A stretch of DNA of 64,000 nucleotides from contig CACZJZ010000015.1 in the NCBI GenBank assembly GCA_902781655.1, forward strand, positions 1 to 64,000, given 5' to 3'. Position numbers and translations under genes: made by a program. Under the pieces are notes generated by a model that saw nothing but the letters and a program-made list of their open reading frames with translations, did not search any database and was not told the DNA's origin. Positions within the stretch are counted from its first letter, which is position 1. Every line of letters starts with the position of its first letter. The stretch comes from an uncultured Lachnospiraceae bacterium. GTDB lineage: Bacteria; Bacillota; Clostridia; Lachnospirales; Lachnospiraceae. Below, piece after piece: positions 51,038-60,561 of this stretch.

Positions 51038-52593
51038 TGACGAACCGCTGGTTCGAAGAATGGTGTATGAGAAGGTTTGGGCGATGAACTTTCCATTTCA
51101 GAGAATCGACCGGGCAGACAGCGCCGCGGCAGCTAGACAGATGGCAGAACAGACGGAATATGATATTTTTCTCTGCGATATTGTCATGCCGGGGGAGGAC
51201 GGCATTTCCTTCGCAAGATGGGAGCTGGGACTTCATCCGGAATGTAAGTTCATTTTCCTGACGGCGCACGCGGATTATGAATATATGAAACAGGCGATTG
51301 CCCTACAGAGCTTTGACTACATTCTGCAGCCTGCCTCCGATGAGGAGATTTATCAAACGATCGAACGGGCAATTATGCAGATATCGATTGAGCGCAAGAA
51401 TCGGCAGCTGATCTCTGCCGGATCCTTTTATGTCGGACATGAGGAGGAGATTCTGGATGGCAATGCGTTGCGATATCTGGAGGGCAAGGCGGAAGACGCT
51501 TCGTTTCTGATGCGGCTGCTGGCAGGGGATACGCAGAACAATACAGAAGAATGCACGGCGGTGTTTCCCTTCTACGTTCAGGTTCTTCATGGAAAACGCA
51601 GGTGGATGGAAGGGGACCGGGCGCTGCTCCGCAGCATTTACAAGAATATTGTCGATGAAGTTTCCGCGTTTTGGGGAAGAACAAGAGAATTTTATTGTGT
51701 TGATGTCCTTTTTTGGAGCAGTTCCCGCCATCAGGGAAATAGAGAGCTGTCTTGAAAACCTATGGCATCTGTTTAGCAAGGTGGTCAATATGAAGGTGGC
51801 GGTCTATGCCGGACGGATGTGCCAGATATCTGACCTAGGTTCGACGGTGCGGCAATTGTTTGAGGATGAATCAAATAATGTGCGGAATGCGGAGGGCGTG
51901 TACGAAATCGGGAGCCTGTCGGGGGAACGCCCAGGAACGGACACCTTTCAATCCAGAACGATGGTGTGGAAAAAACTGCTGGAGCAGGGAAAACTTTCGG
52001 CTTTTCAGGATGCAGTGCTGAGTTATCTGAAGTTCTGTGGAGCGGATGAAAGGCTGAATCAGAGGTATATGCTGCAGGTGCACGGCGCTGTCAGCGAATT
52101 AATCCTGAGCTATATGACGGAGCACAATATCAACAGTGCGGATATTTTTTCTGAAGAATTCAGTTATTATCAGTTTCTCTCCAGCTGGCATAAACTGGAT
52201 GATTTTAAAAGAGCTGTGATGACGATTACAGACCGCCTCGGGGCAATCGCTGGAACGGAGAATGACACACAGCTCATTATGCAGTACATACATCAGCATA
52301 TTGATCAGGATCTCAGCGTGACGGAGCTTGCGGAGATGGCAGGTAAGACGCCGGAATATCTGACCCGGATGTTTAAAAAGAACACGGGTATGCCGCTGAA
52401 AAAATATATAGACCATGAAAAAATGGAAGCGGCGAAGGTTCTGCTGAAGACGACACAGTTGCCGGTGACCATCATTTCCGGTTATGTGGGATATGCAAAT
52501 TACAGCAATTTCATCCGAAGTTTCCGACAGATCGTTGGGTGCACACCGAGCGAATTCAGAGATTCCGATCCGAAGAAGGAAGCGTTGTCCTGA
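51018..52593 (+). pseudogene. AraC-type response regulator (YesN-like) split by a frameshift
   Basis: Two overlapping frames together make one YesN-type regulator. The first (51018-51755) holds the receiver domain, with Asp 54 in LCDIVMPGEDG and LTAHADYEYMKQ, and stops after NRELS. The second (readable from about 51589 to 52593) continues the linker and carries the AraC domain: YIHQHIDQDLSVTELAEMAGKTPEYLTRMFKKNTGMPLKKYI and VTIISGYVGYANYSNFIRSFRQIVGCTPSEF. The join lies at TTTTGGGG (51669-51676). With one base fewer the reading would be DEVSAFGEEQENFIVLMSFFGAVP, in frame. It is either a real inactivating indel, a sequencing error in a homopolymer, or slippage. It partners the kinase just upstream. 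Confidence 0.85.
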
Positions 52594-52630
52594 TTGCGGC
52601 GCAAGGATATTATGTCAGAAAATGACATAG

Positions 52631-52672
52631 GAAAGGAAGGATTTTCGATATTGAGAAATCCTTCCTTTCTTT
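52631..52672 (+). terminator. Rho-independent terminator
   Basis: GAAAGGAAGGATTT pairs with AAATCCTTCCTTTC around TCGATATTGAG, followed by TTTA. It separates the regulator from the transporter genes. Confidence 0.75.
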
Positions 52673-52758
52673 ATGCTATGAAATATAAAAAGCCGAAGCA
52701 ATAGCAAAGCATCGCAGATGAGCGGACAGGCAGTTTTTTTAAACCGAGGTGATTCGGA

Positions 52759-53688
52759 ATGAAGACAAAAAATAAGCACGCAGGCAAGAAATTGTATAAA
52801 TACCGGTTTCTGTATCTCCTTGCGCTGCCGGGTTTTGTGTACCTGATCATCAACAATTACATGCCAATGGTCGGTCTGGTGCTGGCGTTTAAAAATTATA
52901 GTTTTGCGAAAGGTATGCTGCATAGCCCGTGGTGCGGAATTCATAATTTCACCTATTTGTTTAATTCCAAATGGGCCAAAATCATGTTCCGGAACACCAT
53001 CGGATACAACCTTCTTTTTCTGGTCCTTGGCAACATTTTTGCCATCTTTGTTGCCATTCTACTGGGAGAAATCCGAAGTGAGCGGGCAAAGAAAACGTAT
53101 CAGACGCTGATTCTGATACCACATCTGGTCAGCACGGTCCTGATCGGCTATCTGGTGTTCGCATTTCTTTCTTACAAAAACGGCTTTATCAACATGAGCC
53201 TCCTTGAGCCGCTCGGAAAAGAACCTGTTAATTGGTATACAGAACCGAAATACTGGCCTTTTATTCTGACCCTTGTCCAGATGTGGAGAAGCTTCGGCTT
53301 TCAGAGCATTGTCTATTTTGCCACGATTATTGGTTTTGACAAATCGTATTATGAGGCGGCTGTTGTGGATGGGGCGACCACATGGCAGCAGATCTCCAGA
53401 ATCACGCTTCCGCTGCTGCGGCCTACAGTGATTATCCTGGTGATTATGGCACTCGGCAGAATGTTTGCCTCTGATTTCGGGCTGTTCTATCAGGTCCCGA
53501 TGAACACGGGAACACTGTATTCGGCGACAACCACGATCGACACGTTTGTTTATCGCGCGATGATGCAGGATCATGACGTCGGACGCTCTCTTGCAGCAGG
53601 GTTCCTGCAGTCGATACTCGGATTTGTCGTTGTGACCATCGCGAACTCGGTTGTGAGAAAAATAGAACCGGAGAGTGCGTTGTATTGA
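52759..53688 (+). CDS. Carbohydrate ABC transporter permease, LplB type (third importer)
   Basis: A 309-residue membrane protein with about six spans: YRFLYLLALPGFVYLIINNYMPMVGLVLAFKNYSF is the hallmark LplB start, and YYEAAVVDGATTWQQISRITLPLLRP is the EAA loop. The ATG has an ACCGAGGTGATTCGGA leader with GAGGTG. It is first in a three-gene importer set behind the second YesM/YesN pair, so it probably imports the oligosaccharide sensed by that pair. No ATPase gene is present. Confidence 0.92.
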   Translation: MKTKNKHAGKKLYKYRFLYLLALPGFVYLIINNYMPMVGLVLAFKNYSFAKGMLHSPWCGIHNFTYLFNSKWAKIMFRNTIGYNLLFLVLGNIFAIFVAILLGEIRSERAKKTYQTLILIPHLVSTVLIGYLVFAFLSYKNGFINMSLLEPLGKEPVNWYTEPKYWPFILTLVQMWRSFGFQSIVYFATIIGFDKSYYEAAVVDGATTWQQISRITLPLLRPTVIILVIMALGRMFASDFGLFYQVPMNTGTLYSATTTIDTFVYRAMMQDHDVGRSLAAGFLQSILGFVVVTIANSVVRKIEPESALY

Positions 53689-53781
53689 TATATGTGTTGA
53701 TAAATGCGGCAGCGAAGGGATGGCTGCATCAGATGAAGTGGTATGGATACCGCAGAGAACGCGGCGGCGGGGTGAATCAAA

Positions 53782-54672
53782 ATGGCTGGTAAAGGAAGAG
53801 GATTTCAGGTTTTTTCCAATGTAATTCTGACGATACTTTGTTTCTGCACTGTGATGCCGTTTGTTCTGCTGGTCTCCTCCTCGCTCACAAGTGACGCAAC
53901 CATAGCGGTCTACGGATATTCGTTTTTCCCGAGGCAGATTGATACGACAGCATATCGGTATCTGTTTCTGTCGGGAAGCAAAATACTGAAAGCGTATGGC
54001 ATGACATTTCTGGTGACTGGGATAGGAACGACACTTAACATCTGCTGTACGATGGCAATGGGATATCTGCTCTCCAAGAAGGATCTTCCCGGGCGGGCCT
54101 TTCTCTCATTTTTTATCTTCTTCACGATGCTGTTTAACGGAGGAATGATTCCCAGCTACATTGTCTGGAGTCAGCTGATCAAGGTCTCCGATACGATTGC
54201 GGGACTGATTTTCCCGAATCTGATGCTGAGCGCGTTCAATGTGATTCTGATGAGGACATACTTTACTACGAATATCCCGAATGAACTGTGCGAAGCGGCG
54301 GAGATGGATTCGGATACGCAGGTCGGTATTCTCTTCCATATTTCCATTCCGCTGTCGAAACCAATGCTGGCAACACTGACATTGTTTTCGGCCCTCGCGT
54401 ATTGGAACGACTGGATTAACGGTCTTTATTATCTGGTGAGGAAAAAGGACCTTTATACCATTCAGAATGTGCTGAATTCCATGCAGAACAATATTCAGTT
54501 CCTGCGGGATTTCTCCTCCGCGTCCTCGCTGGGCGGCTTTGCGGGTTCCATTCCTACGCTGAGCGTCCGGATGGCGATTGCCGTGATATCTATTGTGCCG
54601 ATTCTGGCGATATATCCCTTTTTCCAGCAGTATTTTGTGAGGGGAATTGTTATTGGCGGTGTAAAGGGCTGA
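53782..54672 (+). CDS. Carbohydrate ABC transporter permease, YtcP type (third importer)
   Basis: A 296-residue MalG-like permease. Visible blocks: VILTILCFCTVMPFVLLVSSSLTSDATIAVYGYSFFPRQ, the EAA loop NELCEAAEMDSDTQVGILFHISIPLSKPML, and the end IVPILAIYPFFQQYFVRGIVIGGVKG. In the EAA loop the usual DGA is replaced by DSD, a small deviation. It starts 93 bp after the LplB-type gene and is followed by the binding protein. Confidence 0.92.
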   Translation: MAGKGRGFQVFSNVILTILCFCTVMPFVLLVSSSLTSDATIAVYGYSFFPRQIDTTAYRYLFLSGSKILKAYGMTFLVTGIGTTLNICCTMAMGYLLSKKDLPGRAFLSFFIFFTMLFNGGMIPSYIVWSQLIKVSDTIAGLIFPNLMLSAFNVILMRTYFTTNIPNELCEAAEMDSDTQVGILFHISIPLSKPMLATLTLFSALAYWNDWINGLYYLVRKKDLYTIQNVLNSMQNNIQFLRDFSSASSLGGFAGSIPTLSVRMAIAVISIVPILAIYPFFQQYFVRGIVIGGVKG

Positions 54673-54723
54673 ACAGAAGAAACTGCTCAGTTAACAGCAA
54701 TGATCAAAATAGGGGGAACAGAG

Positions 54724-56304
54724 ATGAAGAAGAGATGGATAGCGTTATTTCTGGCAGCAATGACTGTTTCGCTGGCCGCTTGTGGAAACAGCGGCGGATC
54801 TGCGGCAAAGTCGGGCGCTCCGGCAGCATCCGGGACGGTGGACAGCAGCGCGGCGGAAGGCGGATCGTCCGGAGCCGTGCAGGCGTCAGCGGATCCGTCC
54901 GACTGGCCGGTGATCAGGGCAGAGGTCAGTGCTTTTACAGATACGCTGGAGCAGAAGGACGCGGTGCAGGATGCACTGAATCAGTATCTGGTTTCGATCA
55001 ACGCAGGAGTGCAGTGCGAGATGGTGCCTTTGGCGTTCGGAGATCGTTCTACACAGCTCACGCTGATGCTGACAGATGCGGATAATCCGATTGATCTTTT
55101 TGGATGGAGATTCTATTCTTCGGTCTCCGATCTGGTTAAAAACGGACAGATTATATCACTGGAAAAATATCGGGATGTTTATCCGGATCTCTGGAAACTG
55201 TACCCAGAGACGGTTTACAAAACCTGCCAGATCAATGGAGAACAGTATTCCATGCCTGGAGCGGACAGCTTTGGAAACTATCAGGTATATGCATTAAGAA
55301 AAGACCTGGCAAAGGAAATCGGCGTGGATAATCTGGCGGGAACAAAGATCACCAGAGAGCAGTATGAGGATATTCTGGCGAAGGCAGAGGCGGCACACCC
55401 GGAGATGGCCTGGGAAGGAGAAACGATGGTGTGGCCGTATATGAATGTGGATAATCTCGGCGACACCAATGCCCTTGGCGTTCTTCCTGATATGGGAGTG
55501 GATCAGGACAAGATCATCAATTACTATAGCTCGGATGAATTCAAGGATTATGTGGAGATGTGCAAAGGCTGGGCCGATAAAGGGTATATCATCGACGATC
55601 CGCTCAATACGCAGCGCATCGGCACGACACTGGTGACGAACAATCAGATCGGCGGCTATATGTTCGAGGCGTATAATATCGAATATGCGGAATCACTCAT
55701 GCAGGCACAGATTCCGGACTATGAGATGGATATTTTCCAGCTGACAGATCCGCACTGCACGAACTCCTGCGTATATACAGGATGGAACATTTCCTCGATC
55801 TGCAAGAACCCGGATGCGGCGATGAAGCTGCTGTCTCTGATGATGACAGACGAAAATGTAAGCCGTTTCTTTACACTGGGTGTGAAGGGTCTTACTTATG
55901 TTGTGGACGACAAGGGAATCGCAAGATATCCCGAGGGCAAAGACGCAAACACGGATGGATGGAATCTGGGAGCGCCGTGGTTTTATCCGAATCAGTGCCT
56001 CAGCATTCCTTTCAATACCGACTACACCGGGTATTATACCGATATGAAGGCCTGCTGGACGGATCCGAATATGAAGTATTCCAAGGCTATGGGCTTTATC
56101 TTTGACACGACGCCGGTCTACGATCAGTACACCGCCTGCACGGCGATCGTTGCGGAGTACCGCGATGCCCTGATGCTGGGGCAGGTGGATGTGGATGAAT
56201 ACCTGGCAAAATTCAATGACGAATTAAACAAGGCAGGCATTGATCAGGTGATTGCTGAAATGCAGAAGCAGTATGACGCGTTTCTGCAGGAAAATGGAAA
56301 ATGA
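54724..56304 (+). CDS. Extracellular sugar-binding lipoprotein (third importer)
   Basis: A 526-residue LplA-like solute-binding lipoprotein. The signal KKRWIALFLAAMTVSLAACG ends with lipobox LAAC. A Gly/Ser/Ala linker precedes the fold: DWPVIRAEVSAFTDTLEQKDAVQDALNQYL, DADNPIDLFGWRFY, YSMPGADSFGNYQVYALRKDLAKE, SICKNPDAAMKLLSLMMTDENVSRFF and the end VDEYLAKFNDELNKAGIDQVIAEMQKQYDAF, typical of the class. The ATG at 54724 follows AGGGGGAACAGAG. The ligand is probably an arabinose-containing oligosaccharide, judged by the locus. Confidence 0.9.
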   Translation: MKKRWIALFLAAMTVSLAACGNSGGSAAKSGAPAASGTVDSSAAEGGSSGAVQASADPSDWPVIRAEVSAFTDTLEQKDAVQDALNQYLVSINAGVQCEMVPLAFGDRSTQLTLMLTDADNPIDLFGWRFYSSVSDLVKNGQIISLEKYRDVYPDLWKLYPETVYKTCQINGEQYSMPGADSFGNYQVYALRKDLAKEIGVDNLAGTKITREQYEDILAKAEAAHPEMAWEGETMVWPYMNVDNLGDTNALGVLPDMGVDQDKIINYYSSDEFKDYVEMCKGWADKGYIIDDPLNTQRIGTTLVTNNQIGGYMFEAYNIEYAESLMQAQIPDYEMDIFQLTDPHCTNSCVYTGWNISSICKNPDAAMKLLSLMMTDENVSRFFTLGVKGLTYVVDDKGIARYPEGKDANTDGWNLGAPWFYPNQCLSIPFNTDYTGYYTDMKACWTDPNMKYSKAMGFIFDTTPVYDQYTACTAIVAEYRDALMLGQVDVDEYLAKFNDELNKAGIDQVIAEMQKQYDAFLQENGK

Positions 56305-56445
56305 TCTGCCCTTCGGGAGAGAGCTTTATATGGCAGGAAGTCCATCTGGTGGGTATTTCTTCCACGGGGGACGCGCAGGACACGGTTTGGCTATGTGCCG
56401 TAAATGAAATAGCAGGCAGGCTGTTTGCCTGCAGAAAAACGGAAA

Positions 56446-56488
56446 AGGCAGGACTGCTGGGAGCTTTCGGTTCACAGCAGTCCTTGCC
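56446..56488 (+). other. Hairpin between binding protein and serine hydrolase genes
   Basis: GGCAGGACTGCT pairs with AGCAGTCCTTGCC, with one bulge, around a 17-nt loop. A smaller GCAGGC/GCCTGC hairpin lies just upstream (about 56413-56433). No T-run follows. Probably an mRNA 3' end or processing signal for the transporter. Confidence 0.4.
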
Positions 56489-56517
56489 GTAAAGAAAACA
56501 TGGATGGGGGTTAAGAG

Positions 56518-57708
56518 ATGACAAACTGGAGCAAGCTGGATCAGCTGCTGGTGCGTCTGACAGAGGGGGATGTGCCGGGCTGCGGTGTGGTCGTGATGCA
56601 GAACAATCAGGTTGTGCATGAGGCTTACGCAGGGTATGCGGACGTGGAGCGGGGCATTAAAGTGGATGAAAACTCCATTTTCCGTCACGCATCCAGCACA
56701 AAGCTGTTCACCTATGTCATCGGCATGATGCTGTATGAGGAGGGGAGGTTTCGTTTTACCGACCCGATCGGAGCATATCTGCCGGAGTGGAAGAAACCGG
56801 TCAAGGTGGTATACACGGGGAGGGGAGAGCGGAAGATTGTCCCGGCGGAGCGGGAAATTACGATCCGGGATGCTTTTTCCATGACCTGCGGACTGCCGTA
56901 CTGCATGGGACCGACCGTCCATGACGAGAGCAATCCGACGATTGCGGCGATGGCAAAGGGAGTCCGTGCGATCTCAGAGAATGGCAGAATACCGACACTG
57001 CGGGAGGAGGTCCGGGCGGCTTCGCAGGCTCCGCTGATGTTTGAGCCGGGAAGTCACTGGCTCTATGGATTTGGCAGTGAAATCGTCGGCGCGCTGGTAG
57101 AGACCATCACAGGAAAGACGGTCCGGCGGAATATGGAGGAACGGCTGATTGAGCCGCTTGGACTGCAAAATACGGCGACCCTTCTCAGGGAGGAGATGAT
57201 GGAGCGGCTGGTCACTTGCTATGAAATTACAGAGGACCATCGCAAAATCCCCATGCCGCATGAGCAGGAGGATATCCTGAAGCCCGGAAGCGTCCCGGAA
57301 GGGGCGAGGGCCAATCTGAACAGCAACTGCAGGGATTTTGCCGTGTTCCTCAGTATGCTTGCCAACGGCGGAACGTATCAGGGGGTCCACCTGCTGGGCA
57401 GGAAGAGCATTGACCTGATGCGGACCAACCAGCTCGGCAGGGAGGCGCTGGAGGATTTCCGCTCTTCCAATGGCAATGATCTCGCCGGGTACGGCTACGG
57501 CCTCGGCGTGCGGACGCTGATGGACAAGGCACCGGGCGGAAATAACGGATCCATTGGCGAGTTCGGCTGGTCAGGAGGGTACGGCACCTGGGCACTGGCG
57601 GACCCGGAGGAGCATCTGGCGATTTTCTATGCACAGAATACGCGCGGACAGCACGCGGAAGAAAATCATATTCTGGTTCGCCAGACCGTATATGGATGCC
57701 TGGAATAA
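56518..57708 (+). CDS. Class C beta-lactamase-like serine hydrolase
   Basis: A 396-residue member of the beta-lactamase/esterase family. The SxxK motif is SSTK (Ser 59, Lys 62) in FRHASSTKLFTYVIG. The Tyr motif is YGFGSEIVG, and a C-terminal GEFGWSGGYGTW replaces KTG. No signal peptide is present. In sugar loci such proteins often act as esterases on short acyl or acetyl sugars; this is inference. GGGGGTTAAGAG precedes the ATG. It is a paralogue of the gene at 33245-34510. Confidence 0.88.
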   Translation: MTNWSKLDQLLVRLTEGDVPGCGVVVMQNNQVVHEAYAGYADVERGIKVDENSIFRHASSTKLFTYVIGMMLYEEGRFRFTDPIGAYLPEWKKPVKVVYTGRGERKIVPAEREITIRDAFSMTCGLPYCMGPTVHDESNPTIAAMAKGVRAISENGRIPTLREEVRAASQAPLMFEPGSHWLYGFGSEIVGALVETITGKTVRRNMEERLIEPLGLQNTATLLREEMMERLVTCYEITEDHRKIPMPHEQEDILKPGSVPEGARANLNSNCRDFAVFLSMLANGGTYQGVHLLGRKSIDLMRTNQLGREALEDFRSSNGNDLAGYGYGLGVRTLMDKAPGGNNGSIGEFGWSGGYGTWALADPEEHLAIFYAQNTRGQHAEENHILVRQTVYGCLE

Positions 57709-57853
57709 AAGGGGAAAGAGGGTTGAACATGGCGTCGATACGCCGCTTTCAACCTGGTATTGGCGCCGCTGGCACCAGCGCCCCGATATGGGAGAACGTC
57801 CATCCGGGCATTTCTCCCGCGGGCGCCGCCGGGAACGCGGCAGGAGGTATAAC

Positions 57854-58912
57854 ATGAAGACAGGATGGGATGATCCCAAGTGGAAGGAACTGGAGAAGAA
57901 GACGGAAACTGCCAGACAGATTTTCGGCGCGGAGCGGGTGCGCGCCGCAGAGATGATGGATGACTGTGTCCAGTACCCGATCGATGAGATCGTGAAGCTG
58001 GCGAAGTGGTCGCTGCGGCTGGAAAATGAGACGGATGCGGAGGTCCTGCGGGAGGAAACGGAGAAGTTCAGGGCATTTCGGGAATCCATTCAGAAGAAAA
58101 GCGACGCACCGGAACCGATTCAGCTGTGGCCAGGGCAAAATCCGCCGGTGATGACAGACTATACTGATAACAGAGATTATCGTTATAATCACAATCCCGA
58201 CTGGAAGCCGCGGATGTACTTTATTCCGGCGAAAGGAACAGAAAAGCCGGCCGGCGCGGTGATTTTCTGCGCGGGAGGAGATCATGGGGAGGCGAATGTC
58301 CATGAGGCGTATCAGGACGCATTGGATTTTGCCGGGAAGGGCTACCAGAGCTTCATCTTGCTGAACCGGACGAATCATAATCCCTGGAATGAAAAGGAAG
58401 CCGGCGCCGATGCGGCGAGGGCAGTCCGCTATGTCCGGGCACACGCCGCGGACTATGGAATTGGAGAAAGAAATATCGCCTTTGCCGGATTTTCCAATGG
58501 AGGACTGACGGGAGAGGCCCTGATTGAGTACTATTCGGGCAAACAGAAGGTGGCGGATTATTTCCCGGATTATGTTCCGGATGCGCTGGACGACATCGAT
58601 GCGACGCCCGACGCGTTTCTCTGCATTTACGGGCCGCGCTTTGCAGGCAGCAGCTTTGACTGGGATGGGGTTGTTTATCCGCCGGTGTTCTTTGCCGTCG
58701 GCCGGAAGGATGGCGCAATGGACAATCTGAATGCGGTATGGCCGGATCTTATGCAGCATCATGTCCCGGTTGAGGTTCATACCTTTGCCGGAACGCCTCA
58801 CGGGCAGGCAGGAGCCAAAATTTTCCACGACGGAGTGGTGGAGTATCCGAATTTTGAACTATGGCAGGAGCTTGCGGATTACTTTCTGCAGGATTTATTT
58901 CATAATCGCTGA
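57854..58912 (+). CDS. Alpha/beta hydrolase, probable carbohydrate esterase
   Basis: A 352-residue protein with an N-terminal helical part of about 100 residues (DDPKWKELEKKTETARQIFG) followed by an alpha/beta hydrolase domain. It has AGAVIFCAGGDHGEAN (oxyanion region), nucleophile Ser 214 in FAGFSNGGLTGE, a likely acid in PVFFAVGRKDGAMDN and catalytic His in FAGTPHGQAG. The arrangement resembles BD-FAE/Est-type bifunctional carbohydrate esterases active on acetyl and feruloyl xylan, which suits the locus. The ATG at 57854 has a perfect AGGAGG; the frame to 57554 is spurious overlap with the previous gene. Confidence 0.82.
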   Translation: MKTGWDDPKWKELEKKTETARQIFGAERVRAAEMMDDCVQYPIDEIVKLAKWSLRLENETDAEVLREETEKFRAFRESIQKKSDAPEPIQLWPGQNPPVMTDYTDNRDYRYNHNPDWKPRMYFIPAKGTEKPAGAVIFCAGGDHGEANVHEAYQDALDFAGKGYQSFILLNRTNHNPWNEKEAGADAARAVRYVRAHAADYGIGERNIAFAGFSNGGLTGEALIEYYSGKQKVADYFPDYVPDALDDIDATPDAFLCIYGPRFAGSSFDWDGVVYPPVFFAVGRKDGAMDNLNAVWPDLMQHHVPVEVHTFAGTPHGQAGAKIFHDGVVEYPNFELWQELADYFLQDLFHNR

Positions 58913-59013
58913 GGAAACAGCAGGTCCGCGGAAGACGGGCGGCACTTTCGGACAGCAGGAAAACGGATGGGAGTAGAGACGCGGCCGGCTGAGGCCGCAC
59001 TTAAGCGGGGGAT

Positions 59014-60426
59014 ATGGCGGAGAACGGACAGGGATATCAGAGCAGTATCAAGATGACATGGAACAGAATACAGCCTTATCTGGGGACGGGAGATTTTTAC
59101 GGAAGGATGTTCCGGATTGCACTTCCGATTGCGCTCCAGAGCCTGATCCAGATCGGGGTCAACATGATGGACACCGTGATGCTTGGGTCGCTCGGGGAAA
59201 CCGCGATCTCGGCGTCTGCGCTGGCAAACCAGTTTATCACGATCTATCACATCGCCTGCATGGGAATCGGTATGGGAGCCTCCGTGATGGTCTCCCGATA
59301 CTGGGGACGTAAGGACGTTGCCTCCCTGAAAAAATCGGTCACCATCATGCTGCGCCTCTGCATCATCATTGGCGTGGCGTTTTCTGCTGCGACGGCCTGT
59401 CTTCCGGCGCAGATTATCCGCATTTATTCTCCTGATGCGGCGGTGATCACGGCAGGTGCCTCTTACCTGCGCTGGTCGGTTCTGACTTATCTGCTGCTGG
59501 GAATATCGCTCGATCTGACGCTGGTGCTGCGAAGTGTCGGGAAGGCCGTGGTTCCGCTGATATGTTCTTCCATCGGGTTTCTATCGAATCTCTTTTTTAA
59601 CTGGGTGTTCATTTTCGGCAAATTGGGAGCGCCCAGGATGGAGGTCGCCGGCGCCGCACTGGGAACGCTGCTGTCCAGACTGATAGAATGTACGCTGATC
59701 GTCCTTTATTTCTGGAAATACGAAACAGATATCAGGTACACGATCCGGGATTTCTGCTCCGGCTGCGGCGATCTTGTCCGGGAATATATGAAAATATGCA
59801 TTCCGGTGCTGATCAGCGATTCTCTGCTCGCTGTGGGGAACAGTGCGATTGCGGTGATCATGGGGCATATCGGCGCATCCTTTGTGGCGGCCAATTCGAT
59901 CACGTCTGTGACACAGCAGCTCACCACGGTCCTGACGCAGGGAATTGCGCAGGCCGGATGCATTGAAACGGGACATACACTCGGTGAGGGCGATCGGGAG
60001 AGAGCACAGCGGGAGGGATATACGTTTATTCTCTTCGCCGCCTTTCTTGGAGCGGTCGGTGCGGTCATCATTCTGCTGATTAAGCAGCCTGTCATCGGCA
60101 TGTACAATATTACGGAGAGCACGCGGGCGACGGCCGGGCAGCTGATGAATGCCATCGCGCTGATTTTGATCTTTCAGTCCACCAATTCTGTTCTTACGAA
60201 GGGAGTGCTGCGGGGAGGCGGCGACACGCGATTCCTGATGCTGGGAGATGTCCTGTTTTTATGGGCGGCGTCTGTTCCGCTTGGCATTGTCTCCGGCCTG
60301 GTGTTTCACTGGTCCGCATTCTGGATTTATTTCTTTATGAAGATTGACCAGATCATCAAATGTGTATGGTGTGTATGGCGGCTCCACAGCGGGAAGTGGA
60401 TCAGGGCAATTCAGTCGTCGAAGTAG
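59014..60426 (+). CDS. MATE family efflux transporter
   Basis: A 470-residue protein with 12 hydrophobic segments in two similar halves. It begins FYGRMFRIALPIALQSLIQIGVNMMDTVMLGSLGETAISASALANQ, the classical MATE opening, and the second half starts YMKICIPVLISDSLLAVGNSAIAVIMGHIG. MATE proteins exchange drugs or metabolites for sodium or protons. GGGGG lies just before the ATG. It is the last gene of the hemicellulose locus in orientation; its substrate might be a released aromatic acid, but that is speculation. Confidence 0.92.
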   Translation: MAENGQGYQSSIKMTWNRIQPYLGTGDFYGRMFRIALPIALQSLIQIGVNMMDTVMLGSLGETAISASALANQFITIYHIACMGIGMGASVMVSRYWGRKDVASLKKSVTIMLRLCIIIGVAFSAATACLPAQIIRIYSPDAAVITAGASYLRWSVLTYLLLGISLDLTLVLRSVGKAVVPLICSSIGFLSNLFFNWVFIFGKLGAPRMEVAGAALGTLLSRLIECTLIVLYFWKYETDIRYTIRDFCSGCGDLVREYMKICIPVLISDSLLAVGNSAIAVIMGHIGASFVAANSITSVTQQLTTVLTQGIAQAGCIETGHTLGEGDRERAQREGYTFILFAAFLGAVGAVIILLIKQPVIGMYNITESTRATAGQLMNAIALILIFQSTNSVLTKGVLRGGGDTRFLMLGDVLFLWAASVPLGIVSGLVFHWSAFWIYFFMKIDQIIKCVWCVWRLHSGKWIRAIQSSK

Positions 60427-60473
60427 TATGTGAGATGTGCTTATTAAGCAATATTGTCGTAATTATTCTGGTT

Positions 60474-60521
60474 AAGAAAATATTGAGATAGAAATTATAA
60501 GAAAATATTGAGATAGAAATT
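60474..60521 (+). repeat. Tandem direct repeat upstream of the T-box promoter
   Basis: A 23-bp sequence beginning AAGAAAATATTGAGATAG occurs at 60474-60496 and again, identical, at 60499-60521, a 25-bp period. It ends 4 bp before the -35 box, so it could be an UP element or activator site. Confidence 0.7.
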
Positions 60522-60525
60522 TGTC

Positions 60526-60554
60526 TTGACAAGCCCGGCACTTCTGCCTATCAT
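60526..60554 (+). promoter_or_regulatory. Promoter of the tryptophan transporter operon
   Basis: TTGACA (60526-60531), a 17-bp spacer and TATCAT (60549-60554). Transcription would start near 60562, just upstream of T-box stem I. Confidence 0.8.
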
Positions 60555-60561
60555 TGCTTTA

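Noticed and set aside
57554-57853. Extension of the alpha/beta hydrolase frame upstream
   Set aside because: It overlaps the end of the serine hydrolase gene in another frame; AGGAGG before 57854 marks the true start.
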